Shown here one piece after another: positions 22,057-32,467 of a stretch of 64,000 bases of DNA. The stretch is from NCBI GenBank assembly GCA_033807775.1, contig CM066317.1, positions 32,863,870 through 32,927,869 of the forward strand. The letters are read 5' to 3'. The first letter of the stretch is position 1; every line of letters begins with the position of its first letter. Source of the stretch: Saussurea involucrata. Its lineage: Eukaryota > Streptophyta > Magnoliopsida > Asterales > Asteraceae. The translations under genes and the position numbers were made by a program. A model generated the notes under the pieces. It was not told the origin of the DNA. It saw nothing but the letters and a program-made list of their open reading frames with translations, and made no database searches.

Positions 22057-23316
22057 TGTAACACCCCGATTTCTGGAAGGTATCGATCTTTGTTGATATA
22101 CATGAAAAATAGAATTTTGCAATAAATCATAGATTTTATAGTCTTGTTGGATGGAGAATTCAAATACGAATCCAACGGTCCTTTCCGGAGCGAAAACGGA
22201 GCTAAAACGAAGAAGTTATGGCCAAAACAGTTTCGGTACCCGTGAGCTACTATGACCAGCAACTATGACCAGTGTCAAAGTCGTTGTCATAGTCGCAGGC
22301 AGGTACCTGGTTGCTGTCAAATGCGATTTTCAGCTTTCTTCTTCATTTCTCACCTCACAACTTTCCCTTTCTCTCCCAAACCGATCTCCCACCCTATCTT
22401 ATGAACCCTAACTCATTTTTGGGGCTTTTCTCTTAGAAATCAAGTGTTCCCTCATCATTTATGCTTGTGATTTCATCTCTTGGTGCAAGATTCAAGTTTC
22501 ACCTCCACTTTCTTGAGATTCTAGGGTTTTGAGGTTTTACTCAAGATCCATGGGGTAAGTTCATCCTCTCATTTTCTAAATCCTTATATGAGTTATAAAT
22601 GCTCTATTAATGACTTCCTAGTAGTTATATTTCTCAAATTTCGGTTTGAATAAAAGTTAGGTCAAATTGGGGTTTTTTGTCAAAATTGAGATTTTGATAT
22701 AAGATGTGGGGGAAACGATTCTAAGTGTTTGGGGATGATTATTTATGGCTGGAAACTTGTGGATTTAGGTTATTGGAAGTTTTGGCTTGAAGATTCAAGT
22801 TTCTTCAAAGTAGCTCAATTGGGGAAAATCTAGATTCAGCCTAAATCTAGCAAGGTGAGTTCAAGTTGATTTGTGAAAACGTTGTACATGCCAAAAATGT
22901 TTATTTTAAAGTGTGTATGTGTTTTACATGAAATTATAAATTGTTAAGTTATTTGGTGGATTTTGATTATTTGAAGTGTTTACTTTTATAAACCACATTT
23001 GGGATTTTTAGGTAATTTGATAAATAAATTATAAATGAAAGTGTTTTGATGATTTATTGCATAAATGGAGATTATTTAGTAAAAATATGCATTTCTAGTA
23101 TTTGTTGGAATTATGCATATTGGATGTTACAGTACATCTGAAAATACGAAAGCGTGGGTCATTGGATTTTGGTCAATCCCGACCTTGTGAATATTTTAGA
23201 AAGTGTAAACCTTTTGGTTTTGAGATATGATGTATCTCGGGTTTTGATGAATAAATCTTAAATATTGGTATTTTAATGATTCCTCTTACGAAGGTAAATC
23301 TTTTGGTATAAATACT
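22057..23316 (+). mobile_element. Gypsy LTR F, left part
   Basis: Starts TGTAACACCCCGATTTCTGG. The same LTR family occurs in reverse in element E (52043-55146); for example GCTGTCAAATGCGATTTTCA here corresponds to GCTGTCAAATACGAATTTTC, reverse complement, near 54838. Plus orientation. It is interrupted at 23316 by element C (ATACT duplicated) and resumes at 50730. Confidence 0.75.
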
Positions 23317-24093
23317 TGTTGGTTCCTGTTTTGCTTAACAGTGATGATTCTATCTAATTAGTTCAAATAATATATAATGCAGAAGCGTTTTAACGAACTA
23401 ACAGATATAATGAGGTAGAATAACACACAATATCAAATATATGAAGTGTAAATAACACAAATAAATAGCTCAATGATTCACTGTATTTGATATAATAAGA
23501 ACACCAAGAACACCGAAAGGTTTGACAAGAAACTGCTCTAAAGGTGTGTGTGTTGTGCAAAGCTTAATAGAAGAACTCACATGAACCTTCTATTTATACT
23601 ACTTCTAAAGGGGACAAGATCTAGATACTAAGGATGGTAGGTACAAAGACATTGCTTTGAACAGTTGCTGGAAGGTACAAAACACTATTCTGGAACTGTT
23701 GCAGATACAACGTTCATTAAATGCTCCGTATTCTGCTTTAGGCTGAAACCTATCAGAGTTTGACACGTGGAGTTGTCAGGTCACGCCTTTGTACGAGTGA
23801 TCTTCAGAACCTTCGAATGGCAGAAATCGTGTGAAGTACGATTGTCCTTGTATAGATCTTTTGTCTTCTTACCACAGAGGCTCTGTCAAGTATGACAGAG
23901 GTTCTGTGGCCTTGTCCTCAGAGAAGAGTCTTCTGGCGATTCTTTATCTTCGGTCTTCTCGGTTACTCGGCAGAGCCTCTGTCGAAGACTTCTATGCTTT
24001 GGTCTTCTCGGTTACTCGGCAGAGCTTCTGTTGGTGTCGATACTTAGTCTATTTTTCCAATACTTCTATTTATCATAAAGATTGGAGCTAACA
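23317..24093 (-). repeat. 3' LTR of element C
   Basis: 777 bp. Its TATA box reads TATAAATAG on the minus strand at about 23590-23598. The matching 5' LTR is at 49955-50729. It contains several CAGAGG/CCTCTG words near 23870-24030. Confidence 0.93.
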
Positions 24094-24104
24094 ATCTCCC
24101 CCTA
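24094..24104 (-). promoter_or_regulatory. polypurine tract of element C
   Basis: Minus strand TTAGGGGGAGAT directly before the TGTTAGCTCC start of the 3' LTR; it primes plus-strand DNA synthesis. Confidence 0.85.
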
Positions 24105-24874
24105 AGTATTGAAAAATAAAAATTTGAAACATGCAAGGTTTTGTAGACTAAGAACACGACAGGAGGTATTTCACCTCTGTTGAAATTTTTCTTTCATAAA
24201 AGATGTGCCAGAGACACTTACATTTGATTACATGATGAAAGTAAAAGTAATAGAGGTTGGTAGAGGATATCAGACGTTGGCGTCTTTGAAGTCATTGAAG
24301 CTTCTGTTGTCGAATCCTAACTCTCTAAGCTCGTGATAGAATCTGATGCAGAGGTTTCTGAAGTTGATTACTTGGTCGATGACCTCTATCAGTCTATCTG
24401 CGAGAGCCTGATTCATTTGCTCTGTTCCTCTGTGCTCAACGAGGCTTGCTCTGATCTCTGTCAAAGTAGTTGTTGCATACTTCTGCAGTCCATTTCTACG
24501 AACAATCTTGACTTCCCAGCAGGATCTTGATAAACTAGCCCAACTCTTGGAGATGTAATAATCGAGTTTGGTATGGCAGAGGATGGGCAGTCGTCTTCTG
24601 GTGGTCGAAGATTTAAGTTTCTTACTCCGAGATCTCATCCTAATTGAAAGTCGACTAGGCTGTATAGCAGAAGTTTCTCTCTCATGGCTTTCCTTAGCAC
24701 CCTGTATGCCCTTCGATTTGCATTTGTTGTGTAGTTTTCTTTGGTCCAGTGCAGAAGGTCGGGTAGGTCGTAGGGACTTAGATTTCTCAGATCAGCATCT
24801 GAGAATTGGGTAACGCTTCTGTCCTCCCTTTTGACCTTATAGATGTTATAGGAAACCTTAGGTGTGGTTCTGGT

Positions 24875-27634
24875 TTAAGAAAACTTACAGTATATGACCT
24901 TGTCGATTTTGGACTCTGAGAAGACTTGATGTTTTGGCTTGGGTGTTGTTCTTGTAAAGGTGTTCTCGAGGTCAACATGGAATTGGGGATCTTGAATGGT
25001 TGTGGGCAGAATATCTGTGGCACTTCTGTTGTACAAATATCTGTATACCACTTCTTCCATTTGTTGTGGAGGTGCACCGGGTGGAGGCATGGGTCTGCGC
25101 ATAGCATCCATTCGCTTCTTGATTTGGGCCACTCGATCCTCTGTGACTTTTGCCTTCGGATCTAGAACAGGTATATTTGACAGAGGGGTAACACCGAAAG
25201 CCCAGTCTTCTTGTTCTGGCTTTGGTGTCACATATGCATCGAAAGAGCTCTTCATCAATTTTTCTGCTGGTTGATGCTTGGGCTTCTTCTTTTTGGGTTC
25301 CTCTGTCATTATCCCCTTGCCTTTGTCTTTTGCCTTCGGCTGAAGATCTTCTTGTAGAGATGGGGTTGCCTCTGTGGGATTTGTCTTTTGGATTTCTGAG
25401 GGTGCCTTTGTAGTTTTGGGGGTTGCCTCTGTAGGTTTTGGCACTTGTGTTTCTGAGGACTTTGTTGGTGACGTGGGTTTTGTTGGTGAGGCTTCTGTGG
25501 TTTTGCTCAGATGTTTTGTTTTGTGAGCAATGGTTTTGGTTCTGGTTTTGGGTGTGGGAGATGGGGGTTTTGTTGTTGCAACTTCTGGTGTTTTTGGTGT
25601 TAGAGAGGGGAGTTCTTCTGGTGATTTTGGTTTTGGTGATTGGGATGGTTGATCTTCTTCGGAGGATGTTAGAATTTGGAATTCTTCACGGGTTGGGACA
25701 TCTGCTCCGAATACAGAGGTTGTTTCCACAGAGGTGGGTGTTGCCTCTGTGGTCTTCTGTTGTTGATCTTGGTTGGTTTCAGGTACTCGGGTTTGGATTG
25801 GGGTTTCTTGAGGGGTTTCCACAGAGGTGGTTGTAGCCTTTGTGGTTTGTTGCTGGTTTCCTCCTTGGGTTTGAGTTGTTGGGGGGACTTGGTTCAGGGG
25901 TTCTGCGGATACAGGTGGTTCTGGTAGACCTCTGCTTGCAGCTTTCTCCCTTGGTTTTTCCCTTTGATTCTCCCCCTCAGGATGATCTAATGAATCGTCA
26001 GAGTCATCATCAGAGTCATCCTGACCCTTTTCTTTAGTACCCTCTGCTCTGCACGAAGCCTCGGGTTTCTTAGGCGGTACTTCCCCTGCGGCTATCATCT
26101 TGGCGCATAGATCGTCACAGAGGCCAAGAAGGGTCTGGACCTCTGCTTCTGTCTTGAAGCTCATTTTGCCCACACTTGTCTTGAATTCTTTGACATAGTT
26201 TGCGTTGGCAGCAGTGAAGGCTCGGATGAATTCTGTCATTTGATCAAGTATTCCTTGCCCAAGCTCTGTCAGCTGAGCTCTGGTCATATAGTCAGAAGGC
26301 TTCATGGCCAGAGTTTGTTGCATAGTTTGCTCTTGAACTTCCTCTAATGCATTCTTTAGGTCTTCAGGGGTAAGGCCCTTAGAGGTGGAGGCTTTGACAT
26401 TCATCGTTTCAAGGAAGAGTTTGATAGAGGTTTTGAATGCAAGGGTAGCGGCTTTCTCGAATTCAGTGGCAGCAGATGCAGCAGAGGTATCAGCAGTTGT
26501 TCTCATCTGGGCTAAGGCATTTTGCACCTCTGTGGACAGGTTGTCCATTTTGGTGTTCATATCAGTAAAGGCCCGCAAAGTAACTTCTGCAAAAGAATTA
26601 AAAGAGCTTTTCAACTCTTTCAATGTGGTGTTCACAGAGGTGACAAGGGTTTGGAACTCATCCCTTGATACATGTGGACTTGGTGTAACCTCTGGGGGAA
26701 CACATTCGTCCCCAGAGTGAGTCCCTGTTCTTTGGATACTTTCTTTCTCCCTTGTTTGTACGTTGGGGGCAGAAGGGTTTCCCTCTGATCCTCGAGCAGA
26801 GGCATCTTGTGCCTCAGACTCTACAGAAGTTCTGGTAAAGACATTGTCTTGATCCACTCCAGAGGTGGGTACAAGATTATCCTTAGGTTGACTCGGAGAC
26901 TTGTCTAGAGTCTCTCCGTTTTTGTGCACTCTAAGCTCCTCTGAAGAGAAGTTTGGACCTATAGTAGTGTGCGTGGCAGAGGAAACAAATTCCTCTGTAA
27001 GGTTGGCGATTGTGGTCTGGGGCGAAGAACCACGAACTAAGGGTAAGTCCTTTTGAGAGGACTCCCCTGGAATGGTTTCCCCGAATATAAGTGGCACAGA
27101 GGTGGAAGGAATTTCCTCTGCCCGGTCGGTTTGGGGTGGGGTCGAGCCGTGCTGCTCTTGTTCAATATTACCTTCTGCCACTAGACTGGTGGTAATAGAC
27201 ATGTGGGGTGCACTGGGAGTTGGTTGTGGGAGTGTGCCTCTTCTGTTCCAGGCATCAGTTCTAGCTTTTGCTTCTGTGGAGCATCCAACCACTTCTTCTC
27301 CATCTATAGTCTCAACCTCTGTAGCTACCCTATGGCTCGGTGCTTCTACCCTAACTTTTGTAGTGGCTTCTGCACCAGTGCGTAAAGAGTCGTACATTGG
27401 ATGTGAGCCAATTAATTGTCGTACGTGGGGATGCAGAGGTCCTTCTTCTGCCTGATCATCTTCTTCATCAGAGTCCACCTCTGAGACTATGACTGGTGGG
27501 GTTTTGGTGGTGGTTTTAGCCAAATCCTCTGGACTTGCTCGTAGAACATCAAAACCAGGTTGGGTGAAGGGGTTCTGTAGAACTTCCGGAGTCTTAGACT
27601 GATTATTCTGTGGGGTTTGGTCATCATCATCCAA
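24875..27634 (-). CDS. central Thr/Pro/Glu-rich frame of element C accessory protein
   Basis: 919 codons beginning at a TTG. The frame is open further upstream (to about 27790), so this is not a real start. It has an acidic start (DDDDQTPQNNQ), then Ser/Thr/Glu-rich segments. Around residues 330-480 there is a coiled-coil-like region of A/T/L/M heptads. Then come long Pro/Thr/Lys repeats (KTPEVATTKPPSPTPKTRTK) with KKKKPKH. The codons TSV/TEA/TEV repeat the nucleotide words ACCTCTG and ACAGAGG many times. Ends in a frameshift at the start of the charged C-terminal domain shared with element D. Confidence 0.65.
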   Translation of the reverse strand: MDDDDQTPQNNQSKTPEVLQNPFTQPGFDVLRASPEDLAKTTTKTPPVIVSEVDSDEEDDQAEEGPLHPHVRQLIGSHPMYDSLRTGAEATTKVRVEAPSHRVATEVETIDGEEVVGCSTEAKARTDAWNRRGTLPQPTPSAPHMSITTSLVAEGNIEQEQHGSTPPQTDRAEEIPSTSVPLIFGETIPGESSQKDLPLVRGSSPQTTIANLTEEFVSSATHTTIGPNFSSEELRVHKNGETLDKSPSQPKDNLVPTSGVDQDNVFTRTSVESEAQDASARGSEGNPSAPNVQTREKESIQRTGTHSGDECVPPEVTPSPHVSRDEFQTLVTSVNTTLKELKSSFNSFAEVTLRAFTDMNTKMDNLSTEVQNALAQMRTTADTSAASAATEFEKAATLAFKTSIKLFLETMNVKASTSKGLTPEDLKNALEEVQEQTMQQTLAMKPSDYMTRAQLTELGQGILDQMTEFIRAFTAANANYVKEFKTSVGKMSFKTEAEVQTLLGLCDDLCAKMIAAGEVPPKKPEASCRAEGTKEKGQDDSDDDSDDSLDHPEGENQREKPREKAASRGLPEPPVSAEPLNQVPPTTQTQGGNQQQTTKATTTSVETPQETPIQTRVPETNQDQQQKTTEATPTSVETTSVFGADVPTREEFQILTSSEEDQPSQSPKPKSPEELPSLTPKTPEVATTKPPSPTPKTRTKTIAHKTKHLSKTTEASPTKPTSPTKSSETQVPKPTEATPKTTKAPSEIQKTNPTEATPSLQEDLQPKAKDKGKGIMTEEPKKKKPKHQPAEKLMKSSFDAYVTPKPEQEDWAFGVTPLSNIPVLDPKAKVTEDRVAQIKKRMDAMRRPMPPPGAPPQQMEEVVYRYLYNRSATDILPTTIQDPQFHVDLENTFTRTTPKPKHQVFSESKIDKVIYCKFS

Positions 27635-27752
27635 GTCAGAAGAGATTCTGAAGTTTGGAGCTTCTGTTGAATGATGAGATAGAGCTTCTGCAGTCCATCC
27701 AGAAGGGTCTAAAGAGTGTGCGATCCCAGGTTGTTGGAGGAAGATAGAAAAC

Positions 27753-29261
27753 TCACCCTGATCTTCTGCATAATTGATGGGTGCAGAGGTTGGTCTTGGG
27801 TTTCTTCGACCATATCTGCTTCCTCTGCGATGGATTGCAGAGGAGTGTGGGGTTTTTTGGATTTCTTCTTGCTCCTCCTTTTCTTTGGTTTGGGGGCACC
27901 CTCCTCAGAAGACTTATGTTTTCTTTTCTTTTTGTCTTTTGGAGGAGAGGGAGGTGCAGAGGATCCTGCTTCTGTTGCATGAGGAGGGGATAGTTGAGCA
28001 GCAGAGGTAGAGATGCCCTCTGTTGTTTTCTTGTGGGTTTCTTCTTCTTCTTCTTCTTGGCAGAGGACTTTTTCTTTGTTGCAGGGGAGAGAATCGCTTC
28101 CCTCTGAGCTTGAAAGTTGGCATGTACAAGCTGATGTTTGGCCAAAGCTGCAGCCCATTGCTCATCTGACATCCTATCTACAACCCTAGTTCCTAATGGG
28201 GCTCCTAGACGCAGGGGTGTCACAGGACTCGGTTCTGGAGTCCTATGATCGCGTATGTATTCTAACTTAAGGGTTTCGTCAGTTGCATATTCCAGAAGCT
28301 TTGTTGGCAGAGGTCTGCAGAAATCGTAGTCATCTTCATGTTCTGTGGGGGAGTTCTTTGTCATGGCATACATTCTTGCAGTTGGTCCCTCCATGGGCCA
28401 TTTTTGTAGAAGGAGCAAAGGTTCTAGGAGTACACCCAAAATTCTTTGATATTGCAGAGGAGGTAGAGTTTCGGGCTTTCGTCCCTTTGCCTTCATGGAG
28501 GAGATTTTGCGGTCAATGGTGTTGACCATTTCCTGCATCATGAGGGTGGCGTAGTCCAGAGGTAGGTCGTAGTATACCCCATACATGATAGCCAAAATTT
28601 GGTGAGAGGTCTGATCTGGACTACCCATTTTCCCTGTTAGGCACCTGTTAAGAATAGAGAAGAGAGTATTCCACAGAGGAGGTAAATGATTTCTTCTGAA
28701 GTCATTTCTTTTCCTCAGGGTTGTGTTGTACCCCAACATTTTAACAAAACGGCAGAGCTCTTCGTCTGTAGGTTCCTCTGCGTATGCCTTTATCCCTAGA
28801 AGACCTCTGGTGGGTAGACTGAACTCCAGTGAGAACATGGTTCTGTTGAATTTGAGTTCGAGGTGCTCGGATTTGTCTGGTTTGGAGATGTAGCCCTTGA
28901 TTTGTCTATCTGCGGGGTCAAATCTGCTGCTCATCCAGAATTGATTTAGGTATCTGGCAGGGATTTTATTGACAGTTTTGGATAACAGGGGGTAAAGGTA
29001 ATGGTTTTCCAAAATGTGAAGAAGGATGGCATGTGCTTCCCCAAAAGCGGTTTTTGAGGGAACCAGATAGTAGTTATTTGGTTTTAAAGGAAGAACACGT
29101 TCAAAGTGTTCATGTGCGATGAAGTTTTGAAGATGGGTGGTCGGAGCAAAATCTGCTTCATCGCCGGAGTGGTCTTTTTCTAGGTTTCTGGCGATTTCTT
29201 GGTTTTGGGAGTTCTCAGAATGAGATGGGGAGTTCACCGGAGCATTGGAGGTGGAAGCCAT
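27753..29261 (-). CDS. N-terminal frame of element C accessory protein
   Basis: 502 codons from the ATG at 29261. The first ~400 residues look like a folded domain: HILENHYLYPLLSKTVNKIP, then AR.LNQFW, then a long helical-looking stretch. They parallel the shorter B protein at 34058-34621, which also has an SQFW motif after a similar spacing. Beyond the AKKKKKKK run (near 28050) the frame becomes unlike protein, and the overlapping frame 28158-27709 carries the better sequence, so the real reading probably changes frame there. A TATA box lies 117-123 bp upstream of the ATG (29378-29384). Confidence 0.7.
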   Translation of the reverse strand: MASTSNAPVNSPSHSENSQNQEIARNLEKDHSGDEADFAPTTHLQNFIAHEHFERVLPLKPNNYYLVPSKTAFGEAHAILLHILENHYLYPLLSKTVNKIPARYLNQFWMSSRFDPADRQIKGYISKPDKSEHLELKFNRTMFSLEFSLPTRGLLGIKAYAEEPTDEELCRFVKMLGYNTTLRKRNDFRRNHLPPLWNTLFSILNRCLTGKMGSPDQTSHQILAIMYGVYYDLPLDYATLMMQEMVNTIDRKISSMKAKGRKPETLPPLQYQRILGVLLEPLLLLQKWPMEGPTARMYAMTKNSPTEHEDDYDFCRPLPTKLLEYATDETLKLEYIRDHRTPEPSPVTPLRLGAPLGTRVVDRMSDEQWAAALAKHQLVHANFQAQREAILSPATKKKSSAKKKKKKKPTRKQQRASLPLLLNYPLLMQQKQDPLHLPLLQKTKRKENISLLRRVPPNQRKGGARRNPKNPTLLCNPSQRKQIWSKKPKTNLCTHQLCRRSG

Positions 29262-29855
29262 TGTGATTTTCTTTGAAGAAAGAGAGTGGAAAATGGAAGT
29301 TGCAGGTTATTGCAAGGTTCGCCGGAGAAGATAAAGAGAGTAAGTTCGTAAACGTTTAGAGGTTGTGGTAAGTTTGGTTTTATACTGAAGAGATGGTAGA
29401 ATCTGAAAGGGTAAATATGTGAAAGTGAATAAAATTTGGGATCCGTAATTGAGTACATACGGCTGGTTCAACTTTCCACGAGAACGTGTGCCACATACGT
29501 CCAATCAAAAGATGCCACGTCATTAATGTCAGAGCACGATTAGATGGCGTGTGCGGCCCATTAATGCTTGGCGCGTGAGCTTTTCAACTTTCAGAAGATT
29601 TTCACTCGCAGTATATTACCGTTACTGTTACAGAATTTCCCTAAGTATCAGAAAACAACAGAAGCTCTGTGGTTTAAAACTTGCTTTTTATATCCTCTGA
29701 TGCTTGCACCTTTACCAAAAACGTTTAAAAAATCATTGGAGATGATCGATAGATCTTTAGTACAAAATTTTCATTCACAGAGGCTTTGAGGCTCTGTCGA
29801 GGCCAGCAGAGGCTTTGAGGCTCTGTCGAGGCCAGCAGAGGCTCTGAGAGTGAAA
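29262..29855 (-). promoter_or_regulatory. candidate internal promoter of element C accessory ORF
   Basis: The region upstream (minus strand) of the ATG at 29261. It contains a TATA box (TATAAAA, 29378-29384), an untranslated-leader-like CT-rich stretch (ACTCTCTTTCTTC), and 100-140 bp further up a cluster of ACGT cores. These are AACGTG at about 29483, TACGTC at about 29496 and CCACGTCA at about 29515, with a CCAAT word at 29501. Such ACGT/CCAAT/TATA spacing is what a plant Pol II promoter looks like. Beyond it (29780-29850) are three copies of a 26-bp CAGAGGCT..GAGGCTCTGTCGAGGC repeat. Confidence 0.5.
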
Positions 29856-29860
29856 ATTTC

Positions 29861-30829
29861 TGTTGGTCCCGAAGGCCTATACAAGTTTGTAGAAGGGGGG
29901 GGGGGGGTTGAATACAAACACACATATTTTACTTTTCTAAATTGTTTATTGATAAATCATTAACAATTTACAGCTTGTTGCGGAAACAAGATGAAGGATA
30001 AACCTAAATCTAAACAAGTTGGAACACTAAGGTTTCTTGCACTAAGGGAGATAAGGAAATTACTAATAATAACCTTTCTTGAGATAAGAGATTGAACTTG
30101 TCCAGAGTTAGCAAGTTACTTCAAATGAAGTGGGTTCATCTCTTTATATACTGCATGCATTTAATGCAAGTCAGTATACACTTTACACGTGTCATTAGCT
30201 GGTTGGTTGCATGTCATTGACCTTGGTTGACAACCTTAGTAGCCGCATGGATGAACAGTGTAGTATCAGAGTGGTTGTACGATTTCAGACAGTCGGAGGT
30301 TCTTTTCTGACATTTCGTACGGAGTCGTGCAAGGGGGGTTAAGACAAAAGTACTTTGTACGGAGGACTTCATGATCAGCTTTCGTTGATTCAGAGCATTA
30401 TCATTTTCTATTCAGCGAATGATAAAGTTCAACGATAGCTGAAGTCTTGTACTTGATACTTCACGTTGAGTGGACAAATCTGAGTCTTCGCTGATCCGCA
30501 TCAGTTCATTAGGAGACTTGTCGCTGGTTCTTGAGCTTGATCTTCGACTTCAGCGTAGAACCTTTGTTGACGTGAAACTTGTCTTCAGGGATCATAAGTA
30601 AACAACTAACTTATCAGCGATCATCATAATGACCGAACAGACTCAGAGCATTAATGGTGAACAGCGTTCGCTGAATGTTTAATTTAAAGAGCGAGAGTTC
30701 CTATCAGCGGTACTGTAAGATCTTAGTACTTATCAGCGATAGTGAAACTCTGATACATATTGTTTACTTACAATTTTCACTAAGTATAAGAGAGGGTCAT
30801 TATCAAATCACTGAGGGTTTGGATCAACA
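29861..30829 (-). repeat. 3' LTR of element B
   Basis: 969 bp. It carries a run of 13 G on the plus strand near 29895-29907 and a minus-strand TATA box (TATATAAAGA, 30141-30150). It contains about 62 bp (roughly 29989-30050) that are missing from the 5' LTR. Recurrent TCAGCG/CGCTGA words. Confidence 0.95.
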
Positions 30830-30840
30830 ATCTCCCCCTA
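30830..30840 (-). promoter_or_regulatory. polypurine tract of element B
   Basis: Minus strand TAGGGGGAGAT immediately before the 3' LTR start TGTTGATCC. Confidence 0.85.
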
Positions 30841-31095
30841 TTTGATTATGACATAGCAACAAAGAAAATTGCTATATAATGAAAACATAAGGATAAAAAG
30901 AACTCATAAAATATTTGTCCCTTTTACTGTTTTCTGGGATCTTTTCAGTACTGATGGAGTAAAGTACATTCGCTGAAATCTTTCTTTAAAACTTTGAATC
31001 AGGTTACAAAGAGAAATGAAAAGATTACAAGTACAAGCGAAATAAATTACAAGTACAGAAGAATAACTGATACAATAGAGAAAGGGGCGATCATA

Positions 31096-32328
31096 TCAGC
31101 TTGTAAAGGGTTCTTCCTTGATGAGAAGTTCATCAAGGGTCTTTGATGTGGGAATCATCCAGTCAGGGACGGTTACACCTTGTTTTCTTTTGATCAGAGC
31201 TGCTTCAAAAATCAAGGGCTTCAAGTGTCTAGCTTTGATGTCGCGTCTGACTTCACACCAGTATACGAGATCTCTGAGTTGTTCGATGGGAGCGATGTGG
31301 AGCTCAGAGATACGTTGAAAGTGATGATTTCCATAGTAGTCTAAAAAGAATATACCATAGGGATCACTTACAACTGTGCCAGGAATGAATGTTTCTCCAG
31401 GTGGTAGGGAGGTGTCAAGCATTGAGAGATCGGCATCAGGGCCAACAATTTCAGCATGAGAGAAACCAATGCCCGTTTCATTCCGAATATGAGGACCTGA
31501 ACCAGAGGCTTTCTTTTTCTTATCAGAGACTTTTCTTGGTTGAGGAAGAGTAGGAGGAATATCCACAGCAGATGAAAGCAGGTCGATCTGTTTGTTTAAG
31601 ATCTTCTCGACATGGCTTTTGAACTTTGAGCGCGATCCCTGAATGGCTAATTTTGTTTCTAACCATTCAGAGAGACCAAACTTTTCTAAGGTAGCAGCAT
31701 AGAAGGTTTGTTTGGTTTTGTCATCTCTGTAGACATCCACTTCAACAACAGGAACTTCAGCGTACAGTCTTCCTCTGATGTTTGCCTTGATGATTTTGGA
31801 TGGTCTAGATCGATAGGTCAGCATTTGTTTAGCCCATTCCAAAGTCGTATCAGAGACCTTAGTCTTTTCTCTAACGATCTCTTGAGCATCATCCCATAGC
31901 TGACGTTGAACATCAATGGGAACTCTTTTCAGCTTGGGGTCTTTTATTGCTCGTTTAGAAAGCTGGATGGCGTATTCTCTGTCCTTTTCTTCAGCTTCCT
32001 TTCTTTCAGCGATTAGGCGTTCAGCTCTGAGGTGTTCCTTGTATTCCTTTTTGGAAATTCTAAACTTTGGAGGAACTGAAGGAAGTTGATCACGCCTCAG
32101 AATGATTCGCTGATCCTCGAATCGCTTTATTATCTCCTCTCTTCTTTTCTGATCCTCTTTACTTAGCTTTTGAGGAGCTAAGGAAGGTCTGCCTCTGTGC
32201 GAGAGTAGCTGTTCTTCTGGTTCATCAGTCTCAGAGATTAAATCTAAGACTGGGATTATTTCTTCAGCAGCAGCTGGTATTATTGGTGAAGTCGCCGTTG
32301 TGGAGCCTTCAGCGATATCCTCAAACAA
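31096..32328 (-). CDS. C-terminal part of element B accessory protein
   Basis: 410 codons, no ATG at the start (TTG 32326-32328). It contains a highly charged helical region (residues ~55-135, many K/R/E: KEDQKRREEIIKRFEDQR) and then a domain with VDVYRDDKTKQTFYAATLE. The latter is similar in pattern to the HREDGNEWKFSEADF block of element D. It ends naturally at 31096, 267 bp before the 3' LTR. Its relation to the upstream frame ending at 32468 is uncertain: CAG/GTACAC near 32476 and TTTCAG near 32342 could bound a 135-nt intron, but the joined frame does not stay open. A frameshift is equally possible. Function unknown. Confidence 0.65.
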   Translation of the reverse strand: MFEDIAEGSTTATSPIIPAAAEEIIPVLDLISETDEPEEQLLSHRGRPSLAPQKLSKEDQKRREEIIKRFEDQRIILRRDQLPSVPPKFRISKKEYKEHLRAERLIAERKEAEEKDREYAIQLSKRAIKDPKLKRVPIDVQRQLWDDAQEIVREKTKVSDTTLEWAKQMLTYRSRPSKIIKANIRGRLYAEVPVVEVDVYRDDKTKQTFYAATLEKFGLSEWLETKLAIQGSRSKFKSHVEKILNKQIDLLSSAVDIPPTLPQPRKVSDKKKKASGSGPHIRNETGIGFSHAEIVGPDADLSMLDTSLPPGETFIPGTVVSDPYGIFFLDYYGNHHFQRISELHIAPIEQLRDLVYWCEVRRDIKARHLKPLIFEAALIKRKQGVTVPDWMIPTSKTLDELLIKEEPFTS

Positions 32329-32467
32329 GGGAGAGGACTAGCTGAAACACAGCGATCTTACGAGTAAGAACTTGGGTAGAATCAGATAGAGAGAATTGGT
32401 TCAAGTGTATAGGCTTGGGTAGTAGAACTGATAGTGTATGATAGAGGAGGGATGGAGTGAGAGATGT

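Larger units (their letters stand above)
24270..29261 (-). pseudogene. accessory 3' ORF region of element C (frameshifted)
   Basis: One ancestral long frame of about 1,600 codons, now broken. It starts with a true ATG at 29261 (MASTSNAP). The N-terminal third (29261 to about 28060) has a globular domain with a conserved AR.LNQFW motif. A frameshift in a Lys-rich run near 28050 moves the sequence to the 28158-27709 frame (KKKRKHK, nuclear-localisation-like). A second shift near 27750 enters the 27634-24875 frame, which is rich in Thr/Pro/Glu/Ser repeats with a central coiled-coil-like stretch. Further shifts near 24880 and 24640 lead to a charged C-terminal domain ending at 24270. Function unknown. 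The place between pol and 3' LTR matches the 'env-like' ORF of Sireviruses, but I see no signal peptide or membrane segment. Confidence 0.75.

Noticed and set aside
21605..22262. Several 60-120-codon frames
   Set aside because: Mutually overlapping on both strands with low-complexity Ser/Arg content; no recognisable product.
23831..24091. 86-codon frame also present at 50467-50709
   Set aside because: It lies in the LTR of element C and is repeated only because LTRs are duplicated.
25438..26037. Leu/Trp/Phe-rich plus-strand frames that look membrane-like
   Set aside because: Antisense of the Thr/Pro/Glu-rich accessory frame; hydrophobicity is a strand artefact.
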